Both the position numbers and the translations under genes were made by a program. The notes under the pieces are model-generated. The model made no database searches. It was not told where the DNA came from and saw nothing but the letters and a program-made list of their open reading frames with translations. A stretch of DNA of 64,000 nt from Desulfocarbo indianensis (GTDB taxonomy: Bacteria > Desulfobacterota > Desulfarculia > Desulfarculales > Desulfarculaceae), in NCBI GenBank assembly GCA_001184205.1, contig LBMP01000006.1, positions 186,001 to 250,000 of the forward strand, read 5' to 3'. Shown here in pieces: positions 8,415 to 16,145 of the stretch (position 1 is the first letter of the stretch; each line of letters starts with the position of its first letter).

Positions 8415-9473
8415 ATGAGAAAGCTGGTTCTACTGTTGACGATGCTGGCCTGTCTGGGCCTGGCCGCGTTTCCGGCCTGGGGCGCTGAGTCCGCCAAGGA
8501 CATCTACCGGGTGGAGGCGCGCACCACCACCTTCGGAGGCTCCAGCTACATCCTGGGATTCGGCATCTGCGACCTCTTGAACAAGCATTCTCCGTGGGTG
8601 CGCGGCTCGGTCCTGGAATCCACCGGAACCCCGGAAAACATCCGCTCGGTGGGGCAGGACGCGGGCAAGCGCAAACGCACCTTTTTCACCCTGTCCGCCG
8701 AGATGTTCGAAAAGGCGCGCAAGGGCGTGCCCCCCTACGACGACAAGCCCGAGGCCTACAAGGACTTGATGGTGCTGGGCTTCCAGCAGGCCCTGGCCGG
8801 GGTGATCATCACCCTGGACCCGGAGATCAAGACCCTGGCCGATCTCAAGGGCAAAAGGGTGGCCACCTGGCCCAAGGGCACCACCAAGTTCGATCTCACC
8901 TACACGCTTATAGCCGGGGCCGGCAAGGAGGTGGTGGATTCCATCAAGTGGCAATTCACCGCCTACGCGGGCTACAACGACATGATCCTGGGCAAGGTTG
9001 ACGCGGCCTTCACCTTCCTGCCCGAGGTGGGGCCCGATCATTACACCACCGTGCCCAAGCTCAAGGAGCTCATGAGCAAGCGCAAGGTGTATTTCGTCAC
9101 CGCCACCAAGGCCATGCGGGAGCGTTCGGCCCAGCTCTTCGGCGAGGCCTACGGCTCCACCGCCACGGTGCCGGCCGGCGCCCTGGGCGACGGCGTGCCC
9201 CGCCACAAGGTGACCGGCTGGAACATAGTGCTGGGCTGGGGCGTTTACGCGGACATGCCGGAGGAGGTGGTATACGAAATCCTGAAAATAGCCGACCAGT
9301 ACCGCGCAGAGATGGGCGGCTATCACAAGGCCGGCAAGAGCTGGACCCCGGAGCGCTATGGGGCCTATCCGGCCAAGAAGGAGGCCTGGCATCCGGGGGC
9401 GCGCAAATTCTTCGAGGAAAAAGGCATCCCCTACGGCACCGAATATTTCTTTAAGGTATACCCCATGGAATAG
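8415..9473 (+). CDS. TAXI-family TRAP transporter solute-binding protein
   Basis: A 352-residue periplasmic receptor. The signal peptide is residues 1-24 (MRKLVLLLTMLACLGLAAFP, then AWG). The mature part starts with the TAXI-type pattern (TTFGGSSYILGFGICDLLN) and contains ITLDPEIKTLADLKGKRVAT, typical of this family. The Shine-Dalgarno GGGGAGAGG lies just before ATG. The permease gene follows after 44 bases with a hairpin between them. TAXI receptors capture small organic acids, often dicarboxylates or amino acids; the neighbouring acyl-CoA ligase suggests a carboxylic acid that is activated after uptake. The substrate cannot be read from sequence. Confidence 0.88.
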   Translation: MRKLVLLLTMLACLGLAAFPAWGAESAKDIYRVEARTTTFGGSSYILGFGICDLLNKHSPWVRGSVLESTGTPENIRSVGQDAGKRKRTFFTLSAEMFEKARKGVPPYDDKPEAYKDLMVLGFQQALAGVIITLDPEIKTLADLKGKRVATWPKGTTKFDLTYTLIAGAGKEVVDSIKWQFTAYAGYNDMILGKVDAAFTFLPEVGPDHYTTVPKLKELMSKRKVYFVTATKAMRERSAQLFGEAYGSTATVPAGALGDGVPRHKVTGWNIVLGWGVYADMPEEVVYEILKIADQYRAEMGGYHKAGKSWTPERYGAYPAKKEAWHPGARKFFEEKGIPYGTEYFFKVYPME

Positions 9474-9480
9474 CCGGGGA

Positions 9481-9498
9481 GCCCGGCTCATGCCGGGC
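9481..9498 (+). other. Intercistronic hairpin between receptor and permease
   Basis: GCCCGG-CTCATG-CCGGGC forms a 6-bp GC stem right after the receptor stop, with no T-run. Such a structure commonly stabilises the upstream message so that the receptor is made in excess of the permease. Confidence 0.5.
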
Positions 9499-9517
9499 CT
9501 TGGCATTTAGCCAATAA

Positions 9518-11461
9518 GTGACGCCGGGGGGAAGGGATATCTCTTCCCCCCTTCAACCCAGCGAAGGCCCCTCAAGCCCCCGCCGCCAGAGGCCGAAACG
9601 GATTGCGTGCGATTTGTTTAACAAGGCTTTGGACATAGCGGTAGCCGCCGCGGCGATGATCATGGCCCTTTATCACCTGGGCGATGTTTATTTTTCCATT
9701 GCCGGCACCATCCAGCACCGCATGATCCACCTGCTCCTGGCCCTGGTCCTGATTTTCCTGAGCGCGGCCAAGGACGGCAAGCGGGCCTGGCCCTATTTCC
9801 TGCTCATGGCCGCGTCCCTGGCCACGGTGGGCTATCTCTGGCTGAACCTGGAACAGCTCCTGTTCAACCAGGGCTTTCCCCGCACCCCGGACATTGTGGT
9901 CGGTTTCGCCGTTCTTTTCATCGTGCTCACCGCCTGCTGGCGCAGCTTCGGCTTCATCCTGCCCATGATGGCTCTCTTGTTGCTGGCCTACGGGTTCTGG
10001 GGGCATTACCTGGGCGGGCCCATCCTGTCGGTGGGCGAGGTGATCACCACCGTGGCCCTGACCTTTGGCTCCTATGATCTCTGGGGCAGCATCCTGGTGA
10101 TTTCCGCCAATATCATATTTTTGTTCGTCCTTTTCGGCGGCATGCTGGGCGGGCTGGGGGCCAACGGCTTTTTCCTGGAGCTGGGCAAGCTGGTGGGCCA
10201 TCATTCGCGCAGCGGGCCCGCCATGACCGCGGTGGTGGCCAGCGCCCTCATGGGCACCACCACCGGCCAGGCCACCCCCAACATAGCAGTGACCGGGGCC
10301 TTTACCATTCCACTGATGAAACGGGTGGGCTATAGGCCGGCGGTGGCCGCCTCGGTGGAGGCGGCGGCTTCGGGCGGCGCCCAGATCATGCCGCCCATCA
10401 TGGGGGCCGGCGCCTTTGTCATGGCCGATCTTTTGGGCACCACCTACGGCGAGATCATCGTCGCCGCCACTTTGCCCGCGCTGCTCTATTTCTTTTCCGT
10501 GGGGCTTTTCGTGCATTTCCACGCCCTGAAAAGCAACGTGGCCCTGGTGCGCGAAAAGCCGGATTTGGCCAAGCTGGCCTGGTTCGCGCCCCTGTTCGTG
10601 GTGCCCATAGGCTGCATCCTGGGCCTCCTGTTCATGGGCTACCCGGAGATGTTCGCGGCGTTTTGGGGCATTGCGAGCCTCTTGGCTTTGAGCTTCTTGT
10701 TCCCGGCCACCCGCCCCACCTGGCGGCAGGTCAGGGACGGCTGCCTGAACGGGGCCTTGACCGGGGCCAAGGTGGCCGTGGCCTGCGCCACCCTGGGGCC
10801 CATCATCGCCCTGGTCACCAAGACCGGCCTGGGGCTCACCATAGGCTATTCGGTGGAGGCCTGGTCCCACGGCAGCCTTTTCCTGGCCCTGATCATCTGC
10901 ATGGGCTGCGTCATCGTGCTGGGCCTGGAAGTGCCCACGGTGGCCGCCTACCTGCTGGCCGCCCTGGTGGCGATTCCGGCCTTGCAGCGCCTGGGGCTGG
11001 AGCCCATCCAGGCCCACATGTTCGCCTTTTATTTCGGGGCTTTTTCCGCCTTAACCCCGCCGGTGGGCATGGCCGCCATAGTGGCCTCGCGCATAGCCAA
11101 GGCGCCCTATATCCGCACGGCCTGGCATTCCATGGCCGCGGCTGGAGCCGGCTTCCTCATCCCCTTTGTGTTCGCCTATAACGGGGCCCTGCTGCTGGCG
11201 CCGGGCTACAACTGGTGGGACGCCGCCTTTGCCGCGCTTCTGACCATGGCCGGCCTGGTCATCTTTCAGGTGGGCTTCGTGGGCTATTTCGTGACCCACT
11301 TGAAAACCGCCGAAAGGGTACTCTCGGTCCTGAGCGGCCTGGGTTTCATGGTTTTCGCCGCCTCGGGAAATTACCTGGTGCTGTTGCCCGCGGCCCTGGT
11401 GCTGTGCGCGGTCCTGGCCCTGAACCTCAAAAGGAGCCGGCCGGCCAGCGAGGCTTTTTAA
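9518..11461 (+). CDS. TRAP transporter fused permease (DctQM-type)
   Basis: A 647-residue polytopic inner-membrane protein that combines the small (about 4 helices, residues about 30-170) and large (about 12 helices) TRAP subunits, the usual arrangement for TAXI systems. The large-subunit signature region is visible around GTTTGQATPNIAVTGAFTIP and the proline-rich FSALTPPVGMAAIVAS. It uses a sodium or proton gradient to import the ligand delivered by the TAXI receptor. The GTG start at 9518 has no good Shine-Dalgarno, and a start a few codons downstream is possible. The end overlaps a 10-bp tandem repeat. Confidence 0.87.
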   Translation: MTPGGRDISSPLQPSEGPSSPRRQRPKRIACDLFNKALDIAVAAAAMIMALYHLGDVYFSIAGTIQHRMIHLLLALVLIFLSAAKDGKRAWPYFLLMAASLATVGYLWLNLEQLLFNQGFPRTPDIVVGFAVLFIVLTACWRSFGFILPMMALLLLAYGFWGHYLGGPILSVGEVITTVALTFGSYDLWGSILVISANIIFLFVLFGGMLGGLGANGFFLELGKLVGHHSRSGPAMTAVVASALMGTTTGQATPNIAVTGAFTIPLMKRVGYRPAVAASVEAAASGGAQIMPPIMGAGAFVMADLLGTTYGEIIVAATLPALLYFFSVGLFVHFHALKSNVALVREKPDLAKLAWFAPLFVVPIGCILGLLFMGYPEMFAAFWGIASLLALSFLFPATRPTWRQVRDGCLNGALTGAKVAVACATLGPIIALVTKTGLGLTIGYSVEAWSHGSLFLALIICMGCVIVLGLEVPTVAAYLLAALVAIPALQRLGLEPIQAHMFAFYFGAFSALTPPVGMAAIVASRIAKAPYIRTAWHSMAAAGAGFLIPFVFAYNGALLLAPGYNWWDAAFAALLTMAGLVIFQVGFVGYFVTHLKTAERVLSVLSGLGFMVFAASGNYLVLLPAALVLCAVLALNLKRSRPASEAF

Positions 11462-11470
11462 GGCTTTTTA
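11451..11470 (+). repeat. 10-bp tandem repeat spanning the permease stop
   Basis: AGGCTTTTTA occurs twice head to tail, and the TAA stop (11459-11461) spans the junction. It is probably a slippage duplication. Confidence 0.8.
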
Positions 11471-11547
11471 CCCGCGGGCGTTGTTGAGCGCGCCGTTGCC
11501 GTGCTGATATCCGCCGCCGACGCGGCGCTGGGAAAGGACCTCTCCTC

Positions 11548-13083
11548 ATGCTCATGGGCAAAGCCCTCACCCGCAGCGCGGGCCTGTTTCCCGATAAAAC
11601 CGCCGTGATTCACGGCGGCCAGGCGATGAGCTACCGCGAGTTCAATTCACGGGTGAACCGCCTGGCCGGCGCGGCCCAGGCCCTGGGCCTGGCCAAGGGC
11701 GACAAGATGGCCATCCTGGCCAAGAACTGCCCCGAATACCTGGAGACTTATCACGCCCTGGCCAAGATCGGGGTCTGGCTGGTGCCCGTCAATCACCGCC
11801 TCAAACCCAGGGAGGTCAATTACCGCCTGACCCACAGCCAGACCAGCGCCCTGGTGATCGAGCCCGAGTTCGTCGGGGTGCTCGGCCAGTTGGACGCCGA
11901 GGTGGGCGAGCGCCTGGCGGGAAGGGTGCTGGTCCTGGGCCAGGGCAAAGCCCCTCAGGGCCTTTTATCCTATGAAGCGGCCCTGGCCCAAGCCGCTGAT
12001 GAGGAGCCCGAGGCGGACTTGCACCACGAGGACACCTTGTTCCTGGGCTATACCGGGGGCACCACCGGCCGCTCCAAGGCGGCCGTCATCTCCAACCGGG
12101 CCATCGTGGTGGGCTATCTTTACAAGCACCTGGAGTACGGCTACGACCAGGACGAGGTGGCGCTTTATCCCGGCCCCTATTGGCACACCGCGCCCCGCAA
12201 TTGCTGCCTGGCCTTTTATTTCGGCGGCTCGGTGGTGGTCAGCCGGGATTTCAGGCCCCGCGAATACCTGGAGCTGGTGCAGCGCCATGGGGTCACCTCC
12301 AGTTTCCTGGTGCCCACCATGTACAAGGCCATCCTGGATCTGCCGGATCAGCAAAAGTACGACACCTCCAGCCTCAGGGTATTGAACAGCGGCGGCGCGC
12401 CCATGCCGGTGGAGTTGAAGCGCCGGGTGGTGGAGCGTTTCGGGCCCATTCTTTTCGAGCACTACGCTTCCACCGAAACCCTGATCCTCTGCACCATAGG
12501 CGGCCAAGCCATGCTGGAGCGGCCCCGCTCGGTGGGCCGCCCGGTTTACGACGTGCATATCAAGCTGGTGGACGACTACGGACGGCAGGTGCCCCAGGGC
12601 CAGGTGGGCGAGATATTCATCAAGGCTCCGTCTCTGTTCAGCGGCTATTACCGGGACGAGGAAAAGACCCAGCGGGCTTTCCGGGACGGCTGGTTCACCC
12701 TGGGCGACATGGGCCGCTTTGACGAGGACGGCTATCTTTACATCGTCGACCGCAAGATCGACATGGTGATAAGCGGCGGGGAGAATATCTACCCCAAAGA
12801 GGTGGAGGAGGTATTGAACTCCCACGCCAAGGTGTCCGAAGCGGCGGTGGTGGGCGTGCCCGACGCCCACTGGGGCGAGTCCCTCAAGGCCCTCGTCATC
12901 CTGCAGCCGGGGCAGCGGGCCAGCGAAGAGGAAATAATGGCCTTTTGCGGCCAACGCCTGCCGGACTACCTGAAACCCAAGAGCATCGAGTTCGTGGAGG
13001 ACCTTCCCAGAAGCCCCATGGGCAAGGTGCTCAAGCGCAAGATCCGCGAGCAATACTGGGGCAACCGCGATACCAAGGTTTGA
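11548..13083 (+). CDS. AMP-dependent acyl-CoA ligase
   Basis: A 511-residue adenylate-forming enzyme that converts a carboxylic acid, ATP and CoA into acyl-CoA, AMP and PPi. The P-loop motif is GYTGGTTGRSK (about residues 168-178), followed by the A5-like ASTET, the hinge region YLYIVDRKIDMVISGGENIY and the C-terminal catalytic lysine in SPMGKVLKRKIRE. Length is typical of medium/long-chain or aromatic acid ligases. The Shine-Dalgarno AAAGGA precedes the ATG. It lies 86 bases after the TRAP permease in the same direction, so its substrate is probably the acid that the transporter imports. The exact acid is not known. Confidence 0.87.
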   Translation: MLMGKALTRSAGLFPDKTAVIHGGQAMSYREFNSRVNRLAGAAQALGLAKGDKMAILAKNCPEYLETYHALAKIGVWLVPVNHRLKPREVNYRLTHSQTSALVIEPEFVGVLGQLDAEVGERLAGRVLVLGQGKAPQGLLSYEAALAQAADEEPEADLHHEDTLFLGYTGGTTGRSKAAVISNRAIVVGYLYKHLEYGYDQDEVALYPGPYWHTAPRNCCLAFYFGGSVVVSRDFRPREYLELVQRHGVTSSFLVPTMYKAILDLPDQQKYDTSSLRVLNSGGAPMPVELKRRVVERFGPILFEHYASTETLILCTIGGQAMLERPRSVGRPVYDVHIKLVDDYGRQVPQGQVGEIFIKAPSLFSGYYRDEEKTQRAFRDGWFTLGDMGRFDEDGYLYIVDRKIDMVISGGENIYPKEVEEVLNSHAKVSEAAVVGVPDAHWGESLKALVILQPGQRASEEEIMAFCGQRLPDYLKPKSIEFVEDLPRSPMGKVLKRKIREQYWGNRDTKV

Positions 13084-13175
13084 TGGCCGGGGGGCTTGTT
13101 TTGGCAAGCGGCGTTCCGCGCCCCCCCAAGCGCCGGCCCAGCCAATAGGCAACCACATAAAAACGCATAAAGGGC

Positions 13176-13204
13176 TTGACTGAGAGCCTCCAATGCCTTG
13201 ATAT
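13176..13204 (+). promoter_or_regulatory. Promoter for the GNAT/ATP-grasp pair
   Basis: TTGACT (13176-13181) and TGATAT (13199-13204) are 17 bases apart, in an AT-richer patch. The -35 is good and the -10 is mediocre. The leader to the GTG at 13301 would be about 90 bases. Confidence 0.45.
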
Positions 13205-13300
13205 TAGTTGCCTAAAGCCATCGGACCCCTGGCCGCGGCATGCCGCCCCCTTAAACACTCATCAGGCCCAGGACCGAGGTTCGGAAGGATAACGAAGCCC

Positions 13301-15100
13301 GTGACCCCAAAGCGTCCCGCGCTGATTGTGGTGCCGCCGCTTATTTGTCCGGCCTCACCACCGCCCTTGGCGGCCCAAGCCATGGCCTGCCTGCAAGAGG
13401 CCGGAGCCGGGGCCGCTGTTTACGACGCCAACCTGGATTTTCTCAGCGGCCATCTCTTCAGGCCGGAGGCCCTGGATTCATTTCTGCCGCTCATCGCCCA
13501 GCGCCAGAGCCGGGGCGATTACCAGGACCTGGCCGACCCGGCCTTGACCCGGCTCCTGGCGGACGCCACCGGAGATGCCGTCTGGATGACCGGCCTGGCC
13601 GCGCAAACGCCGGACGCCCTGGCGACGATGCGGGGAGAGCGGTTTTACGATCCCGCCTCCCTGGTGGCCGCGCGCCGGGTTTTGGAAGCCTGTTACGGCT
13701 TGGCCTCCCTGGCCTATTATCCCCTGAGGCTGCACTGGCACGGCCTGCACCACCCAGAGGCGCGCGACTGGCAGGAGGCCCTGGCCTTGGCCTCCGGGCG
13801 CGGGCATCCCTTCGGGGTTTTGTCCGCCTCCCTGGTGGAGAAGCTCGCGGAGGCGGAGCATCTGGTTTTTTGCCTGGAAAAGCCGGACCAGGCGCTGGCG
13901 GCCCTGGCTCTGGGAGCGGCCGCCCGGCGGGCGCGGCCGGAGCTTGCCATTATTTGCTGGGGGCCCGGCCTCAAGGCGCCCGCGCCGCCTTCTGATCTGG
14001 TCTGGCTGCCAGGCCGCGATCCGGGCGCGCTCTTAAAGGCCTTGGGTCTCCCCGCGCGCCAAGCCGGCGCGCCCGGGGAACTGGCCGCTGAAGGCTATCT
14101 GGCGCCGGAAGCGGTCCGGCAGGAGATGCGGGCGATAGACCTGGGAGCCGCGCCGCCCACGCCCGAGGAATTGAAAAGCCTCCGCGACTCCGGAGCGCGC
14201 GCGGTGCGCTGGCTGGTGCCGGAGACAGACGAGTCTTCGCTTCTGGAGGCGTCGTTGCGCGCGGCTTCGCGGGCCGGCCTCTGGAGCCAGGTGGAACTGC
14301 CCTGGGGCCCGGAGCATCCCGTGGCCCAGTGGTGCGCGGCCAATCCCAACCTGGCCCATTCGCTGCTGGTGAACGCCGGGGCCGGGAGCTGGTTCAGCGG
14401 CCCGGCTTACGATTCCGCCGCGCCCGAACCCAGGGTGGGCGTCTTGGAGCCCATGCCCGGCCGGCCCTTGTGGCGCTGGCTGGAAGCGCCGGCCCATTTG
14501 CTGCTTTATCTGCGCCGGCACGGGGCCAGGTTCCTCAGAACCCATCGCGTGCGCGCCGACGGCAGCCTCTACCGTTTGGGCGAAAATGTCGCCTATACCT
14601 TTTTGCATTACCCCGATCTCGATCAATGGCACCTGGAGCGCATCCTGAAGTTGATCGTGTCGGCCGGCAAGGTCAAGCCGGATTGGCTGCGCCACAACCT
14701 GGAGCGGTCGTTCCTCATAGCCCACGCCGTGGAAGAAGGGGTGATGGTGGCCACGGAAACCCTCAAGCACCCCCGGCCGGAGTATATTCAAAAAGTGCGC
14801 GAACGCACCGGTTTGGACTTCTCCAGACACCTGGAGCGCGGGTATATAGTGGTGCGTCCCGAGTACCGCGGCCTGGGGGTGGGCGATGAGCTGGTCAGGG
14901 GATGCCTGGCCAGGGCGCCGGGCTACAAGACTTTCCTGGCCATAGCCGCGGAAAACAAGATCGCCCAGGAACTGACCGCCCGCCATGGTTCGCGCATGCT
15001 CACCCGCTACTATAGCCATGAAATGGGCAAGGAGGTGGAGATCTGGACGCCCAGGGACCAGGAGGACCTGCCGGAGGCCCGCGAGGGGCAATGCGAATAG
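13301..15100 (+). CDS. B12-binding/radical-SAM-like protein without cluster cysteines, fused to a GNAT domain
   Basis: A 599-residue protein of unknown function. Residues about 7-230 follow the layout of the N-terminal B12-binding part of radical SAM enzymes: PALIVVPPLICP and a YDANLDFL strand end, then FYDPASLVAARRVLEACYGL and LAYYP, then ARPELAIICWGPGL. The cobalamin DxHxxG motif and the radical SAM CxxxCxxC motif are both absent, so this half is probably a non-catalytic relic or a binding domain. The C-terminal part (about 440-590) is a GNAT acyltransferase with the acetyl-CoA loop VRPEYRGLGVGDEL. I chose GTG 13301 because GGAAGGA lies 11 bases upstream; a TTG at 13208 is possible. Its end overlaps the ATP-grasp gene by 10 bases. 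Confidence 0.65.
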   Translation: MTPKRPALIVVPPLICPASPPPLAAQAMACLQEAGAGAAVYDANLDFLSGHLFRPEALDSFLPLIAQRQSRGDYQDLADPALTRLLADATGDAVWMTGLAAQTPDALATMRGERFYDPASLVAARRVLEACYGLASLAYYPLRLHWHGLHHPEARDWQEALALASGRGHPFGVLSASLVEKLAEAEHLVFCLEKPDQALAALALGAAARRARPELAIICWGPGLKAPAPPSDLVWLPGRDPGALLKALGLPARQAGAPGELAAEGYLAPEAVRQEMRAIDLGAAPPTPEELKSLRDSGARAVRWLVPETDESSLLEASLRAASRAGLWSQVELPWGPEHPVAQWCAANPNLAHSLLVNAGAGSWFSGPAYDSAAPEPRVGVLEPMPGRPLWRWLEAPAHLLLYLRRHGARFLRTHRVRADGSLYRLGENVAYTFLHYPDLDQWHLERILKLIVSAGKVKPDWLRHNLERSFLIAHAVEEGVMVATETLKHPRPEYIQKVRERTGLDFSRHLERGYIVVRPEYRGLGVGDELVRGCLARAPGYKTFLAIAAENKIAQELTARHGSRMLTRYYSHEMGKEVEIWTPRDQEDLPEAREGQCE

Positions 15101-15987
15101 GCGTCATCACCGCCCGCGACGCTGATTATCACCCCAACCGGCGCTTCTTGGAGGCCGGCAACGCCCTGGGCTTGCAGGTAAGCCTGTTACATCCCTTCAA
15201 GCTGTGGAGCGGCCTGACCGCGGGCGGGCCCCTGGCCGCGGGCGCGGCGGATTTGGGGGGGCTGTCCGTGGTTCTGCCCAGGGTGGGCGCCACCATCAGC
15301 GACTATACCCTTACCCTGCTGCGGCAGCTGGAATTGATGGGGCTGCCCTTGCTCAACGGGTCGCGGGCCATCGCCGTCTGCCGCCATAAATACTATTCAT
15401 TGCAGGTGCTTTCCGCGGCCGGCCTGCCGGTGCTGGAGACCTATCTGGTCAATTCGCTGCCAGGCTACGCCGACGCCAAAAAGAGACTTGGCGGCCCGCC
15501 GCTGGTGATCAAGCTGGTCAGCGGCCGCCAGGGCTCGGGCGTGTTCCTGGTTAACGATGACGATCCAGACCCCCTGGTTGACGGCAGGAGGCTCGGCCAG
15601 GTCATGGAGCAGCGCCAGGGCGTCCTGGCCCAGCGCTTCCTGCCTCCCCAGGGCAGGCGCGACGTGCGGGTGCTGCTCATGGGCGGGGAGGCGGCCGGAG
15701 CCATGGAGATCACGCCCGCTCCGGGCGAGTTCCGGGCCAACGTCCATCTGGGGGGTCAGGGACGGGTGCTCTCGGCAAAGGGGCGCTTGCTGGAGCTGGC
15801 GAAGAAGGCCGGGGAGGCCGTCGGGCTGGAGGTGGCCGGGGTCGACCTGATGCAGGACGCCGGCGGCGCCTGGTGGCTGGGCGAGGTGAATTTCACCCCC
15901 GGCTTCCAGGGGCTGGAGCAGGCCACCGGGCAGGATATTGCCACGCGAATACTGGAATTCGCCTTGACCAAGGCCGCGTCGGCTTAA
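15091..15987 (+). CDS. RimK-like ATP-grasp ligase
   Basis: A 298-residue ATP-grasp enzyme expected to join a carboxylate to an amine through an acyl-phosphate. Residues 1-85 form the N-terminal alpha/beta lobe, then come NGSRAIAVCRHKYYSLQVLS, the ATP-binding strand PLVIKLVSGRQGSGVFLV (about 136-153) and the metal ligands Asp252, Glu265 and Asn267 (GVDLMQ, GEVNFTPGF). Similarity is to RimK/LysX/GshB-type ligases. The ATG lies inside the last codons of the GNAT gene (ATGCGAATAG), so translation is coupled. A GNAT plus ATP-grasp pair recalls N-acetylated dipeptide or peptide-tag synthesis, but the product is unknown. Confidence 0.82.
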   Translation: MRIGVITARDADYHPNRRFLEAGNALGLQVSLLHPFKLWSGLTAGGPLAAGAADLGGLSVVLPRVGATISDYTLTLLRQLELMGLPLLNGSRAIAVCRHKYYSLQVLSAAGLPVLETYLVNSLPGYADAKKRLGGPPLVIKLVSGRQGSGVFLVNDDDPDPLVDGRRLGQVMEQRQGVLAQRFLPPQGRRDVRVLLMGGEAAGAMEITPAPGEFRANVHLGGQGRVLSAKGRLLELAKKAGEAVGLEVAGVDLMQDAGGAWWLGEVNFTPGFQGLEQATGQDIATRILEFALTKAASA

Positions 15988-16017
15988 TATCCGGTCGGCG
16001 GTGCGGGCCGTTTACAT

Positions 16018-16046
16018 TTGATAATGATTATTATATACTGTTTAAT
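16018..16046 (+). promoter_or_regulatory. Promoter of the oligopeptide-type ABC operon
   Basis: TTGATA (16018-16023) and TTTAAT (16041-16046) are 17 bases apart in a strongly AT-rich island. A perfect 12-bp palindrome TTGTTCGAACAA (16054-16065) follows just after the expected start site and could be a second operator. Confidence 0.5.
16019..16033. promoter_or_regulatory. Near-perfect Fur box
   Basis: TGATAAT-G-ATTATTA matches the 7-1-7 Fur consensus (TGATAAT-n-ATTATCA) at all but one position. It overlaps the -35 and spacer of the promoter for the peptide-type ABC operon, the position of a repressor site. Fur itself is not in the window. Confidence 0.6.
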
Positions 16047-16145
16047 TATGTCGTTGTTCGAACAAGACTTTATACTATAACTAATCAATGGCTTGCCGAC
16101 CGGCGGGCCGCAACGCTGCCACCCTTGATAAACAGGGAGTTACAG

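Noticed and set aside
9572-11017. 481-residue minus-strand frame opposite the TRAP permease
   Set aside because: His/Gly/Gln-rich shadow of a polytopic membrane protein.
13084-13175. GC-rich inverted repeats after the acyl-CoA ligase gene as a terminator
   Set aside because: The arms pair imperfectly in several alternative ways and there is no T-run.
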